From Corynebacterium tuberculostearicum (GTDB lineage: Bacteria; Actinomycetota; Actinomycetes; Mycobacteriales; Mycobacteriaceae): DNA of 64,000 bases. Under the pieces are notes generated by a model. It saw only the letters and a program-made list of their open reading frames with translations, had not been told where the DNA came from and made no database searches. Positions 10,349 to 21,460 of the stretch are shown piece after piece (the first letter of the stretch is position 1; every line of letters begins with the position of its first letter). The position numbers were made by a program, and so were the translations under genes. Location of the stretch: positions 1,364,001 through 1,428,000 of the forward strand of contig NZ_CP065972.1 of assembly GCF_016127015.1 (NCBI RefSeq), given 5' to 3'.

Positions 10349-10483
10349 AGTCCAGTGTCACCTTCCCTATTTCCGCCACAATTTCTTGCGTGTATTGATT
10401 GTGCCCTACAAAAGTGAGAATGCCCGCGCCACCACGCGCGAGCATCATCTTTTTCACCGAATATTCTTCCTCAGCTACTCCGG

Positions 10484-11281
10484 CTACTCGGCGCGGCTGG
10501 CATACGGCGCACGGGCTGGAAGATTGGGTCGCACATCGCTCTGGACAGCACCAGCAGCGCCGGTCTCACGGTCGGAATTACGGTCGACGGCATCGCCACC
10601 ATTGCTGGTGCGCTGCTGTCCCTGTGGCACGGCATTGAGGGAATTCGACATCCCCTCCGTATCCTTTGGGTCGCTGGAAGCCTGGCCCGGGCGGATTGGT
10701 TCACCGTTGACATCAATGAGCTTTTCGGTATCCGGGGTGCCTTCGCGCTTGTCGACGATCTTTCCATCGCCGCCCACTTCCGCAATGCCCGGCTGCTTAG
10801 GAATAGCCATTCCCATTTCGTCCGCGCGGCGCGCAATATCAGCAGAAGAGCTGAGATTCTCTGCATCGCGGTTGAGGGTCTCAATCTGGTTATCCAGTTG
10901 GGAATCCTGCACGGTTAGCTGCTGGATGGCAAAGGTTTGCTTGGTAGACAGACCGGACAGCCACATGGCCAAGGCCACACCGACGATAAGCAGCGTAAGG
11001 GAAATGACGCCCAACCGAGTAAGGAGCCCGTTCTTCTTCGTCTGCGGCTGCAGCTGACGGCCACGGAAGCTCACTACCTGCTTCGAACCCAGGCGCTTCG
11101 TGCTGCGGTGCGGTACCCGAGTGCGGCTCGGGGCACGCTTAGTGCTGGGACGCTCGCGCAGCGCCGTCGGGGCTCCGGTATCGATTCCGGTGGTGAAGTC
11201 TCGGCTGGCGCCCATGGTGCGAGTGGCCTCTCTGTCGCGGCTGTCAGTCTTTAGGTGGTTGCGGCGTGGGATGGTGCTCAT
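10484..11281 (-). CDS. ftsL: FtsL-like bitopic division protein
   Basis: A 265-aa protein with a long basic N-terminal cytoplasmic region. One membrane segment follows at about residues 90-111 ([19 protein letters not shown]), then a short coiled-coil-like stretch rich in Gln/Asp/Leu ([20 protein letters not shown]) and a low-complexity tail. This topology and the place between rsmH and ftsI match FtsL, which scaffolds FtsI and FtsW. Sequence conservation of FtsL is poor, so position and topology carry the call. Its ATG overlaps the rsmH stop as ATGA, implying coupled translation. The C-terminal tail after the coil is longer than in typical FtsL. Confidence 0.8.
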   Translation of the reverse strand: MSTIPRRNHLKTDSRDREATRTMGASRDFTTGIDTGAPTALRERPSTKRAPSRTRVPHRSTKRLGSKQVVSFRGRQLQPQTKKNGLLTRLGVISLTLLIVGVALAMWLSGLSTKQTFAIQQLTVQDSQLDNQIETLNRDAENLSSSADIARRADEMGMAIPKQPGIAEVGGDGKIVDKREGTPDTEKLIDVNGEPIRPGQASSDPKDTEGMSNSLNAVPQGQQRTSNGGDAVDRNSDRETGAAGAVQSDVRPNLPARAPYASRAE

Positions 11282-12318
11282 TGCCTGCCTCCCGACGGTA
11301 GAAATTCTGGCATTCCCTCGAGTCGTTCGATGGCACGAACACGTACCGACGCGGCTCGCGAATTTTCAGCGATTTCCTCTTCAGAGGCCTTTTCCGCCCC
11401 GCGCGTAACGATCTTGAACTTCGGCGCGGTGCCCGGCAGGTCCATCGGCAACCCAGCCGGCGTCTTGGAAGTGGTCAGTTCTTTGAAGGCTGCTTTAACG
11501 ATGCGGTCTTCCAAAGATTGGTAGCTCATGAATACGGCACGGCCGCCTTCCGATAGCGCCTGGGTTATGACCGGCAGGACATTTTCAATAGCTTCCAACT
11601 CGCGATTGACCTCAACCCGCAGCGCCTGGAAGGTGCGCTTGGCGGGGTGTCCTCCGGTACGGCGGGTCGCAGCGGGAATGACATCATAAAGCAGCTCAAC
11701 GAGCCGCGCGGAGTTCTCGAAAGGCTCCTTGTCGCGCTCTTTCAACACGGCAGAGGCAATTTTTCCCGCGAAACGCTCATCACCATAGGTTTTGAGGACG
11801 CGAGCCAAGTCACCGTGCGAATAGGTATTAAGCACATCCGCCGCAGTAATCCCCTGCGAAGGGTCCATGCGCATATCCAGCGGTGCATCCGCCTTATAAG
11901 CGAATCCGCGGTCAGCCTGGTCTAGCTGCATGGAGGAAACACCAAGGTCAAAAAGGGCGCCGGCAATGCCTACGGTGCGGGCCGAATCAAAGATGTCGCC
12001 GTCGCCTTCCGCGATGGCGCTGCCCAGCTCATCGAATCGTGCATTAACGCCGACAAAGCGATCGCCATAGGGCGCAAGACGTTCGGATGCATTGCGTAGC
12101 GCCTGCTTATCGCGGTCAACGCCTATGACTCGAGCCTCGGGGAAAGATTCCAGGAAGTAGCGAGTGTGGCCACCGGCGCCCAGGGTGGCGTCGACAAGCA
12201 CTGCCTTATCCCCCGCCGCTTCTACCTGGGGGCGCAGGAGATCAGCCATGCGCTCGCGCATGACCGGCACGTGGCCGTGGTTTTCGGCCACATCATAATT
12301 TAGGTCTTTGGTAGCCAT
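11278..12318 (-). CDS. rsmH: 16S rRNA (cytosine-1402-N4)-methyltransferase
   Basis: RsmH (old name MraW) methylates C1402 of 16S rRNA with S-adenosylmethionine. Motifs visible: [13 protein letters not shown], the SAM-binding [31 protein letters not shown] and the [16 protein letters not shown] block. I start at the ATG at 12318 (346 aa). It follows GGGGAGAC at ideal spacing, and an in-frame TTG 12 nt upstream has no room for a ribosome binding site. The 5' region holds a long hairpin of the mraW RNA type. The stop overlaps the ftsL-like start by 4 nt. Confidence 0.96.
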   Translation of the reverse strand: MATKDLNYDVAENHGHVPVMRERMADLLRPQVEAAGDKAVLVDATLGAGGHTRYFLESFPEARVIGVDRDKQALRNASERLAPYGDRFVGVNARFDELGSAIAEGDGDIFDSARTVGIAGALFDLGVSSMQLDQADRGFAYKADAPLDMRMDPSQGITAADVLNTYSHGDLARVLKTYGDERFAGKIASAVLKERDKEPFENSARLVELLYDVIPAATRRTGGHPAKRTFQALRVEVNRELEAIENVLPVITQALSEGGRAVFMSYQSLEDRIVKAAFKELTTSKTPAGLPMDLPGTAPKFKIVTRGAEKASEEEIAENSRAASVRVRAIERLEGMPEFLPSGGRQ

Positions 12319-12374
12319 GTCTCCCCGCAACCCCCTTTCTCAAATTCCCTGACTTCCAGTGGTGGAAAGCATGC

Positions 12375-12466
12375 GAGTGCGTATAGGGCCCTGTCCGAGG
12401 CAGGTTTCTGATATCGGGGAAGTACACCAGAATCATCCGCCTCGGACAGAGTCCTTACACGCACTC
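12375..12466 (-). ncRNA. mraW-type leader RNA hairpin between mraZ and rsmH
   Basis: The 146-nt spacer between mraZ and rsmH forms one long imperfect hairpin. Arm 12375-12401 pairs with 12439-12466: GAGTGCGT pairs with ACGCACTC at the base, CTGTCCGAGGC with GCCTCGGACAG (11 perfect pairs) near the top, with a partly paired middle. The loop is about 37 nt. Actinobacterial mraW (rsmH) operons are known to carry a conserved hairpin RNA, the mraW motif, in their presumed 5' UTR; position, strand and shape agree. Its function is not established. I did not compare the loop with the published consensus. Confidence 0.72.
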
Positions 12467-12476
12467 TTGTACAGGC

Positions 12477-12911
12477 TTAGAGCAAGCCCGCCAGCACGTC
12501 ATCGGCATCTGCTGCCGAATAAGCATCTTCAGTTTGCGACTGGTACTCAGCCCACGCGGCTGCGTCCCAAATTTCGAGAAAGTCCACAGAGCCAACCACA
12601 ACGCACTCCTTAGACAAGTTCGCATATTCTCGATGCCCCGCGGACAACGTAATGCGCCCATGCCCGTCCGGCCGTTGTTCGTCCGCACTTGCTGCCAAGT
12701 TACGGATGAAAGCACGTGCTTCTGGGTTGGTTCGAGAAACCGCCGCAGCCTTCCGTGCGCGTGCCGCAAATTCCTCCCGCGGGTACACGGCCAGTGAGTG
12801 GTCCTGCCCCTTGGTGACCATGAGGCCACCCGCGAGTTCATCGCGAAACTTTGCCGGAAGCGTAAGACGTCCCTTGTCATCGAGCTTCGGAGTGTAGGTT
12901 CCGAGAAACAT
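12477..12911 (-). CDS. mraZ: Transcriptional regulator MraZ
   Basis: MraZ is the dcw-cluster DNA-binding protein with two SpoVT/AbrB-like beta-barrel domains. The 144-aa product starts [19 protein letters not shown], which includes the DKGRL motif of the first domain. The second domain carries the [15 protein letters not shown] motif. I use the ATG at 12911; an in-frame GTG at 12923 would abut the AAGGAAGG ribosome binding site with no spacer. MraZ homologues bind TGGG-containing direct repeats upstream of their own genes, and four such boxes lie 86-119 bp upstream of this start. Confidence 0.95.
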   Translation of the reverse strand: MFLGTYTPKLDDKGRLTLPAKFRDELAGGLMVTKGQDHSLAVYPREEFAARARKAAAVSRTNPEARAFIRNLAASADEQRPDGHGRITLSAGHREYANLSKECVVVGSVDFLEIWDAAAWAEYQSQTEDAYSAADADDVLAGLL

Positions 12912-12996
12912 CCCGGCGTCCACCTTCCTTACTCGAAAACTCCGGATTCTCTTACTTCAGAATCGAGGCCCTTGAGCCCCTCTTTCCTCCGCTGCG

Positions 12997-13030
12997 CCCC
13001 ACTCTACCCCACTTTCCCCCACCTAACCCA
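12997..13030 (-). promoter_or_regulatory. Candidate MraZ operator, four TGGGG/TGGGT boxes
   Basis: Reading the minus strand towards mraZ there are four direct repeats, TGGGT, TGGGG, TGGGG, TGGGG, at 13030-13026, 13021-13017, 13011-13007 and 13001-12997. The period is 9, 10 and 10 bp. MraZ of several bacteria binds TGGGN repeats with about 10-bp period in front of mraZ, so autoregulation is the natural reading. No protein-binding evidence exists in the sequence itself. Confidence 0.75.
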
Positions 13031-13242
13031 CTTAAAGCGGCGTGTCCCGCAGATTGCTCTCGATTACCTGCAGCTAGATAGCAGTTTTTCCAGTGGGGAG
13101 AAATCCCGCGAAAGGCCTTGACAGCCTGCCGCAACCACCCCTTTCACCCCACCCGCAACACCAACATAATGAGCCCCAATCCACACACCAACCCCATATG
13201 CTGTGTTATCGAGGACTTTTAACTAAGCCCATGAGGCAGTTA

Positions 13243-13288
13243 CCCCACCAGTCCCCACCTAGCACCCCTTCCGTGGGGCAAAGTGGGG
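13243..13288. promoter_or_regulatory. Second, inverted pair of MraZ-like box doublets
   Basis: Two CCCCA boxes (13243-13247 and 13253-13257) and two TGGGG boxes (13274-13278 and 13284-13288) form an inverted arrangement. Each doublet has exactly 10-bp period. The boxes are identical to the proximal mraZ operator boxes but lie about 330-380 bp upstream of mraZ and just downstream of the DUF3040 terminator. They could let MraZ rings bridge two sites. Possibly there is a distal mraZ promoter here; I see no convincing -35/-10 pair. Confidence 0.5.
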
Positions 13289-13302
13289 AATTTTGGTGCG
13301 AC

Positions 13303-13341
13303 ACAAAAATCCCCGGTTGACCCTCACTGGGCCAACCGGGG
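13303..13341 (-). terminator. Rho-independent terminator of the DUF3040 gene
   Basis: CCCCGGTTG (13311-13319) pairs with CAACCGGGG (13333-13341) around a 13-nt loop. On the minus strand it is followed by ATTTTTGTGT. It ends transcripts of the DUF3040 gene and separates it from mraZ, implying that mraZ has its own promoter within 12912-13300. Confidence 0.8.
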
Positions 13342-13361
13342 TGAACCACATCAATAAAGCG

Positions 13362-13760
13362 TTAACGCTCCTCAAAGCGGCGACGGAAGTTTTCCTCCAA
13401 CTTGCCACTGACTCCACCACCGCGAGACGCGGGCTTCTTTGCACGGGCACCGGAGTAATGGCTCTGTACAGAGTGGCTGGAGCCATCTCCGCGCAGCATC
13501 CATACACCAGCGGCAAACATCACCAAAAAGCCCGCGATAGAAAGCGCAATAAACCACAGGCTTTGCTGCGCGAGAGCAACTCCACCAATAAGCATGCACA
13601 GCCCAACGACGACGAGCGCTATACCTCGGAGGGTTACCGCACCGCCAGATCCGCCAAACGACGTAGGCTCAGAAACGGAAGCGCCAAACTTAGGATCGTC
13701 AGCAAGTAACGATTCCTCAATTTCACGGAGCGTGCGCTGCTCCTGCTCGGAAAGAGACAC
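13362..13760 (-). CDS. DUF3040 family small membrane protein
   Basis: A 132-aa protein of unknown function, typical of DUF3040 proteins found beside mraZ in actinobacteria. The N-terminus MSLSEQEQRTLREIEESL is the family hallmark. Two membrane segments follow (about residues 44-63 and 68-88) and then a basic tail (AKKPASRG to FRRRFEER). It has its own terminator and an isolated promoter region. No catalytic residues are apparent; a membrane-associated role near the division cluster is inference from position only. Confidence 0.85.
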   Translation of the reverse strand: MSLSEQEQRTLREIEESLLADDPKFGASVSEPTSFGGSGGAVTLRGIALVVVGLCMLIGGVALAQQSLWFIALSIAGFLVMFAAGVWMLRGDGSSHSVQSHYSGARAKKPASRGGGVSGKLEENFRRRFEER

Positions 13761-13869
13761 TGTTCCTCCAACTAGGGATTGAGCTTCGGGCGGTAATAGT
13801 TCTATCTATACTAACGCCCAGAATAATCAGTATGTTCCCCAAAAGGTAGTGAGCGCCCCCACGGAGTGA

Positions 13870-14301
13870 CTACGCAGCAAAAGAGCCGAAAGTAGTCCCT
13901 GCCTCACTTTCATCCAAAAATTGTGCGGCATGCTGCATGAGGCCATAAACATATTCCTCGCTCGGCGCTTCATCCAGCCCCGAAGACACGCGTGCACGAG
14001 TCCGCGAATATCCTTTAAAGGATTCAGCCCACCGCTGGTCTTCCACACCAACGAGCGCTAACCGATCCCATGCACTGGAGGGAAGGCGGCGGCGCCGAGC
14101 CACTACAGATGCAGCTACTCGTGCGCCAGCAGTACGTAGAGCCGATTGGTACGCCACCTCTAAGGCTTGATCGAATCGCCCCTCAGCCGCATAACCGCGC
14201 GCAGCGTCTAATAATTCTCGTGCCTGGAAGAGAAATCGTGCCCGCTTGCCACTTTCTCGCCCAAGAGAACGGGTACGCGTTGCCGAAATAATCTGTGCCA
14301 T
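13870..14301 (-). CDS. SAV_6107-type HEPN domain protein
   Basis: A 143-aa soluble helical protein that I place in the SAV_6107-like HEPN family. The body has paired helices (LFQARELLDAARGYAAEGRF, DQALEVAYQSALRTAGARVA), typical of HEPN bundles. Members are commonly encoded near the dcw cluster in actinobacteria. No R-x4-6-H ribonuclease motif is visible, so RNase activity should not be assumed. Function unknown. It is followed by the DUF3040 gene on the same strand after about 110 nt. Confidence 0.75.
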   Translation of the reverse strand: MAQIISATRTRSLGRESGKRARFLFQARELLDAARGYAAEGRFDQALEVAYQSALRTAGARVAASVVARRRRLPSSAWDRLALVGVEDQRWAESFKGYSRTRARVSSGLDEAPSEEYVYGLMQHAAQFLDESEAGTTFGSFAA

Positions 14302-14527
14302 TGTTTTGTCCTTAGCTAAATAAATAACGTCGTTGAACTGTCCCCGACCCTAAGCAAGCCGCCAGACATTTCACTGTTAATAATAGTTCACGTGTTCGAT
14401 TCGATCAATGCTAATTGCAGGCCACAAATTAACTGCAGCCCTCTTGTTCGATTCGCTCTTCCGGCTTTCAAAGAACAGAGTGGGCCTCGCTTTCCTTCCG
14501 CTACAGACATCTGGTGTCATAGGAAGT

Positions 14528-15082
14528 GTGAGCTTTGAAATTCGCCGCCTAACTCCGCCGGAATTCTCCCTATTAGCCCCGCAGTTGGTTGAAATCTACA
14601 TCGAGGCAATGCACTATAATCCCGCGATCTTGCATAGCCGCATTTCAAGCTGGCGAAATGACGTGACCCGCCCCGGATTCAGCGCGCAGATTGTCACCCA
14701 CGACAATGGCATCGTCGGCGTGGCCTATGGGTTCTTAGGCTCCCCGGACAGCTGGTGGGACGCTGAGCTTCGCCGGGGGCTCCGACTACAAGGCGGGCCC
14801 ACCGAAGAGCAGTGGGACATTGTGCGCAACTACTTTGAGTTGGCAGAGATCCACGTCTTGCCGCAGTACCAGGGGCACGGCCTAGGCAGAAAACTATTAG
14901 AGGGATTGCTATGGAATGCCCCGGCGCACTACGCACTGTTGTCCACACCCGAGGTGCCGAACGAGGATAACGGTGCCTTCCGCCTCTATAGAGCCGCCGG
15001 CTTCTTCGATGTCCTCCGTGATCATCTCTATCCCGCCGATGCCCGCCCCTTTGCCATATTGGGCGCGAGCCTGCCGCTGTAA
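14528..15082 (+). CDS. GNAT family N-acetyltransferase
   Basis: GNAT-fold protein that would transfer an acetyl group from acetyl-CoA to an unknown amine. The acetyl-CoA loop is VLPQYQGHGLGRKLLEGL (Q-x-x-G-x-G), preceded by the beta-strand YFELAEIHV and followed by an RLYRAAGFF motif typical of the GNAT C-terminus. I start at GTG 14528 (184 aa), where homology-like sequence (SFEIRRLTPPEF) begins. An open frame reaches back to 14408, but residues there do not look like GNAT. AGGAAG lies only one base upstream of this GTG, so the start is uncertain. It is the first plus-strand gene after the division cluster. Confidence 0.8.
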   Translation: MSFEIRRLTPPEFSLLAPQLVEIYIEAMHYNPAILHSRISSWRNDVTRPGFSAQIVTHDNGIVGVAYGFLGSPDSWWDAELRRGLRLQGGPTEEQWDIVRNYFELAEIHVLPQYQGHGLGRKLLEGLLWNAPAHYALLSTPEVPNEDNGAFRLYRAAGFFDVLRDHLYPADARPFAILGASLPL

Positions 15083-15113
15083 ACCTCTGTTATTTCTTGC
15101 GCAGCCTAGCCGG

Positions 15114-15119
15114 TATCGT
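15114..15119 (+). promoter_or_regulatory. -10 hexamer TATCGT of the idsA-like gene
   Basis: TATCGT fits the corynebacterial TANNNT -10 and ends 7 nt before the GTG start at 15127. A transcript starting at this spacing would begin at or next to the start codon (leaderless). No clear -35 is seen. Confidence 0.5.
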
Positions 15120-15126
15120 GTGGGGT

Positions 15127-16212
15127 GTGACTATGCAGAATATTCCTGAGCTTGCGGAAATCCCGGGTGCGGTGCGCGAGGAACTCGCCACCTTCCTTGA
15201 TCAACGCCGAGAGCAGGTGGCGGAAATTGGTGCCCCGGTAACCAAGGCCGTGAGCTTTTTGGAATCCTTCGTGCTTGACGGCGGCAAGCGAGTACGCCCT
15301 ACCTATGCTTGGGCGGGCTACCTTGCTGCAGGTCGAGGAGAAGAAGATCCCGCGGCTATGCTCCGCGCGGCCGCCTCTTTGGAATTTATCCAGGCCTGCG
15401 CTCTTATCCACGATGACATTATCGATGCTTCAAATACCCGTCGCGGCAATCCTACGGTGCACCGGGGCGTCGAAAAGCTGCACCGCGAATCGGAATACTT
15501 GGGGGATCCAGAGTTCTTCGGCACCTCCGTAGCAATCTTGGTGGGTGATTTAGCGCTTGTTTATGCAGAAGACATGTTCCAAGATTCCGGCCTGAGTGCG
15601 GCCGCTTTGCACCGTGCCCGCAGCCCGTGGCGCGGCATGCGCACTGAGGTTATCGGTGGACAGCTCTTGGACATCTCTTTGGAGGCAGCAGGGTCCGAAT
15701 CAGTAGAGCTTGCCAATTCCGTCAACCGCTATAAGACGGCCGCTTATACCATTGAACGCCCGCTGCACTTGGGCGCCGCCATCGCCGGTGCGAGCGAGGA
15801 ACTTATCGCGGCCTTCCGCGGCTATGGGCACGATATAGGCATTGCCTACCAGTTGCGCGACGATCAACTGGGTGTTTTTGGCGATCCCGCGGTGACCGGC
15901 AAACCTGCCGGTGATGATCTGCGCGAAGGCAAGCGAACCGAACTTTTAGCGCTAGCGCTCCAGCGCGCGGATGAGTCCGATCCACACGCTGCTGCTACCT
16001 TGCGTAAGCTCGTTGGCCACACCTCAGATCCCCAGGAGCTATCGCGCCTGGCCCAGATCATCGCTGATTCGGGCGCACCAGAAGAAATTGAGCGCCGCAT
16101 CGATTCCCTAACGCAATCGGGCCTGCAGCACCTGCACGCCGCGAAGGTGGATCCCACGGTCACCGAAACCCTAGAGCAGTTGGCTATCAAGGCTACTGCT
16201 CGCCGCAAGTAG
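15127..16212 (+). CDS. idsA: Polyprenyl (geranylgeranyl-type) diphosphate synthase
   Basis: Class II isoprenyl diphosphate synthase condensing IPP with an allylic diphosphate; 361 aa from GTG 15127. The first aspartate-rich motif is HDDIIDASNTRRG with the usual arginines after it. The GGKRVRP motif lies upstream of it, and the second aspartate region reads QLRDDQLGVFGD. Chain length cannot be read with confidence; family and neighbourhood suggest geranylgeranyl diphosphate. The product could feed polyprenyl-phosphate-mannose donors used by the next gene. Rv2173 (idsA2) is the positional counterpart in M. tuberculosis. Confidence 0.88.
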   Translation: MTMQNIPELAEIPGAVREELATFLDQRREQVAEIGAPVTKAVSFLESFVLDGGKRVRPTYAWAGYLAAGRGEEDPAAMLRAAASLEFIQACALIHDDIIDASNTRRGNPTVHRGVEKLHRESEYLGDPEFFGTSVAILVGDLALVYAEDMFQDSGLSAAALHRARSPWRGMRTEVIGGQLLDISLEAAGSESVELANSVNRYKTAAYTIERPLHLGAAIAGASEELIAAFRGYGHDIGIAYQLRDDQLGVFGDPAVTGKPAGDDLREGKRTELLALALQRADESDPHAAATLRKLVGHTSDPQELSRLAQIIADSGAPEEIERRIDSLTQSGLQHLHAAKVDPTVTETLEQLAIKATARRK

Positions 16213-16220
16213 GTTGTGCT

Positions 16221-17711
16221 GTGGCAAAGACGTACTCTTTTCCCATTCCGCGCGCGCTGCCGCTAGGGCTATCTGCCTCCTGCATTTTGCTGCTCGCGTC
16301 CTTCTCTGGCGGCGCCACCCGCAACCGTGGAGGACTCCTCGAAGCCTTAAATATCGGCTTCTTGTCCTATGGGCATGGGCGCAATCTCGGCCTCGCGCTG
16401 TACTGGGTGGGTATTTTCCTCTTAGCCGCGGCGTGGGTGCTAGCTGGGCGCACCATCATTCGCCCGCAGCTCAAAAATCCTCTGCCCGAGGGCGGCTTGC
16501 GTGACATCCAGCGCATCCTCATCGCTTGGGTAGCTCCCCTTTTATTAGCCGGGCCATTGGCCTCACGCGATGTGTATTCCTACCTCATGCAAGGTGCTAT
16601 GGTTCGCGATGGGTTCGATCCGTATACCGAAGGTGCCGCCGTTAACCCCGGACCCTTCCTCCTTGAGGTATCACAAGATTGGCGCAATACCACCACACCT
16701 TATGGTCCCCTTCACCTGTGGATAGGAGAACTGGTCACCAGCCTGGTAGGCGATAACGTCACTGCAGGCGTGGTGCTCTATAAGATTCTTTCTCTGCTCG
16801 GGTTTATTACCATCGCTTGGTCAATCCCCCGCATCGCCCGCAAACTCAGTGCGGATCCAGCGGTAGCACTGTGGCTTGGTGTAGCTAATCCAGTTATTAT
16901 CTTGCACCTTATCGGCGGCATGCATAATGAATCACTCATGGTGGGGCTCGTATCGATCGGACTGCTAGCGGCATTGCATAAGCGCTTCCACGCCGCCCTC
17001 ATCCTCGTGGGCACGGCCGTGGCCATGAAGGCAACTGCGGTTATTGCGGCACCGTTTATCGTATGGATGATGCTCCACCACTATGCCCCCAAGGGCTCCA
17101 GTAAGTGGCGACAACTTGCTGTCTTTGTGCTATCTGGCATCGCCGCAGTGGCAGAAATCATCGCCGCAGTAGCCCTCATCACGTGGGTTTCCGGCACATC
17201 GTGGGGCTGGCTATCGCAGGTAAGCGGCAATTCCAAGGTGATTAACCCGCTGGCAGGTCCCACCTTGGCCACCGATGTTATCTTCCCGGCGGTACAAATA
17301 TTTATGCCGGATGCGTCCTATAACGCCATCTTGGCCGTCCTGCGTAGCATCGCAATGGTCTGCATGCTCATTGGGCTGGTGACGGTATGGTGGCTCTGCC
17401 GCAGGAACAACCGTGACGCCATTATGGGCACCGCGGCCGCATACCAAGTTGCCTTCGTTTTCAATGCCGTGACCCTACCGTGGTACTACGCCTCAATCTT
17501 CACCCTGATGGGCACCTTCCGGCCGCCGCTCTGGCTAATCAAATTCACCACCGGCGTGGCCCTGTTTATTGGCGTCTCCTTCTCCGGCGATGGCAATCAC
17601 CAGCTCTACAACTGGTTCTGGGTCATCGGCATGATTGTGGTGGTGTGGTTTGCCACCCAGTGGATCTTTGAAGGCGTGCCTAAAAAGCGGCAGCCTGCGC
17701 GCGCCGAATAA
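16221..17711 (+). CDS. mptA: Alpha-(1->6)-mannopyranosyltransferase MptA-like
   Basis: GT-C type membrane mannosyltransferase of 496 aa with about 12-13 hydrophobic segments. Such enzymes use polyprenyl-phosphate-mannose on the outer membrane face to extend the alpha-1,6 mannan core of lipomannan. The early extracytoplasmic loop has ASRDVYSYLMQGAMVRDG and NTTTPYGPLHLW, the acidic loop expected in this family. The gene lies 8 nt after the idsA-like gene and corresponds in position to Rv2174 (mptA). Its last 32 nt overlap the convergent Rv2175c-like gene. Start is GTG. Confidence 0.88.
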   Translation: MAKTYSFPIPRALPLGLSASCILLLASFSGGATRNRGGLLEALNIGFLSYGHGRNLGLALYWVGIFLLAAAWVLAGRTIIRPQLKNPLPEGGLRDIQRILIAWVAPLLLAGPLASRDVYSYLMQGAMVRDGFDPYTEGAAVNPGPFLLEVSQDWRNTTTPYGPLHLWIGELVTSLVGDNVTAGVVLYKILSLLGFITIAWSIPRIARKLSADPAVALWLGVANPVIILHLIGGMHNESLMVGLVSIGLLAALHKRFHAALILVGTAVAMKATAVIAAPFIVWMMLHHYAPKGSSKWRQLAVFVLSGIAAVAEIIAAVALITWVSGTSWGWLSQVSGNSKVINPLAGPTLATDVIFPAVQIFMPDASYNAILAVLRSIAMVCMLIGLVTVWWLCRRNNRDAIMGTAAAYQVAFVFNAVTLPWYYASIFTLMGTFRPPLWLIKFTTGVALFIGVSFSGDGNHQLYNWFWVIGMIVVVWFATQWIFEGVPKKRQPARAE

Positions 17712-18048
17712 CCTCGCGGGCAAGGTGACCGTGCAGGGCATCGATCGGGCGGCCCGGCAGCGAGTCATCCTCGGTAAAGAGATGCCTGAAAATTTCGTCG
17801 TCCTTATAGCCGCCGTCTGTCAACACGGTAATTGCGGCAGTTACATGCTTGGCAATGACGCCCTTGTCGTTGAAGAAGGCCAGCGGTACGCGCTTTCCTT
17901 CTGGGGAATCCCAGGCAATGAACTTCCGGTCCTGCAGCAGGTCATAAGCGCGTGTAATGGGCAGGTCTAGCTTTTCTGCCACCTGCTGCATGCTGAGCAG
18001 TTCTTCGTTAGCGAGCAAGGAATCGAGGGATTTTTCTTGATTAGTCAC
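17680..18048 (-). CDS. Rv2175c-like DNA-binding protein
   Basis: A 122-aa helix-turn-helix protein. The HTH lies in LLSMQQVAEKLDLPITRAYD, followed by the wing-like DRKFIAWDSPEGKRVPLAF and a C-terminal helical domain ending RAQAAAF. In M. tuberculosis the homologue Rv2175c is encoded next to pknL and is a PknL substrate. I start at GTG 18048, preceded by GTAGAGAAC; an open frame extends to 18096, where it would overlap the pknL start. The divergent pair leaves only 46 nt for both promoters. Threonines near the N-terminus (after Met) could be phosphorylated; this is inference. Confidence 0.85.
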   Translation of the reverse strand: MTNQEKSLDSLLANEELLSMQQVAEKLDLPITRAYDLLQDRKFIAWDSPEGKRVPLAFFNDKGVIAKHVTAAITVLTDGGYKDDEIFRHLFTEDDSLPGRPIDALHGHLAREVIRRAQAAAF

Positions 18049-18094
18049 GTTCTCTACTTTAACGCGGGCTAGATGATCGGCCATACTGGGAAGC

Positions 18095-20847
<2,753 letters not shown>

Positions 20848-20876
20848 TCAAGCGCCTATCGCGCGTTAGTTAAATT

Positions 20877-21386
20877 CTAGATATTAATTCTATTACCCTT
20901 AGACAGCGGAAGCACCTGGGCGCAGGCACGGAACTTGGCGAGGTTATGACGGGCGTCGACAAGCGCATCGTGATTGCCCTTAGGAACGGCCGGCAGGCTC
21001 GGACGGCCTGCAAACTCCCAGTACTGCTTCAACTCGCGGGTATAGCGTGGCATGCGCTTTGGCAGTCCGGCCATATCGCCCCACAGCTGCGCCAAAACCA
21101 CATGATCATAAGCGCCCACCCACGCCCACAGCTCTACCGGAGTTGAGCTCTGGGTCAGGAACTCGAAGACCTCCGTGCGAATGGTCTCCAGAGGCTTCCA
21201 TACTGGGTCCCGCGGGCTGGGCAGCTTGGCCAGTACATTGTCTTTGACCCAAGAATTGGCCTTGGACGGATCGAAATCCGTAGACACGGCGTAGTACTCG
21301 CTGCCATTCTCACCGACGATGCCGATGGAGACCAATTCAATGGTTTGTCCATCTTCGATAAATTCGGTGTCATAGAAGTAGCGCAC
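20877..21386 (-). CDS. 3'-5' exoribonuclease (Rv2179c/AS-type)
   Basis: A small DEDDh-type exonuclease of 169 aa. Exo I is YFYDTEFIEDG (Asp and Glu), Exo II is WVGAYDHVVLAQL (Asp), and Exo III is NHDALVDARHNL (His and Asp). This is the compact family of Rv2179c, which prefers adenylate-rich 3' ends. I start at GTG 21386 with MRYFYDTEF. The -10-like TAGGCT on the minus strand lies 8 nt before it, consistent with a leaderless or near-leaderless mRNA. Its position next to aroG also matches the mycobacterial order. Confidence 0.88.
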   Translation of the reverse strand: MRYFYDTEFIEDGQTIELVSIGIVGENGSEYYAVSTDFDPSKANSWVKDNVLAKLPSPRDPVWKPLETIRTEVFEFLTQSSTPVELWAWVGAYDHVVLAQLWGDMAGLPKRMPRYTRELKQYWEFAGRPSLPAVPKGNHDALVDARHNLAKFRACAQVLPLSKGNRINI

Positions 21387-21448
21387 GTCTCCCAAGCCTA
21401 GCGCCGCCTAATCTGCAGCGATAAATTGGCCCCTTAAAGAGACGGTTG

Positions 21449-21454
21449 TACACT
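21449..21454 (+). promoter_or_regulatory. -10 hexamer TACACT for a leaderless mRNA
   Basis: TACACT (TANNNT type) ends 6 nt before GTG 21461, and no Shine-Dalgarno lies between. This supports the GTG start of the mannosyltransferase and a leaderless transcript. Confidence 0.55.
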
Positions 21455-21460
21455 TCTGGC

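Noticed and set aside
12952..13134. A 60-codon frame upstream of mraZ
   Set aside because: It runs through the MraZ operator boxes, lacks a ribosome binding site and resembles no protein.
14391..14460. TGTTCGA motifs suggesting a LexA box
   Set aside because: Only half-sites occur; the full palindrome with correct spacing is absent.
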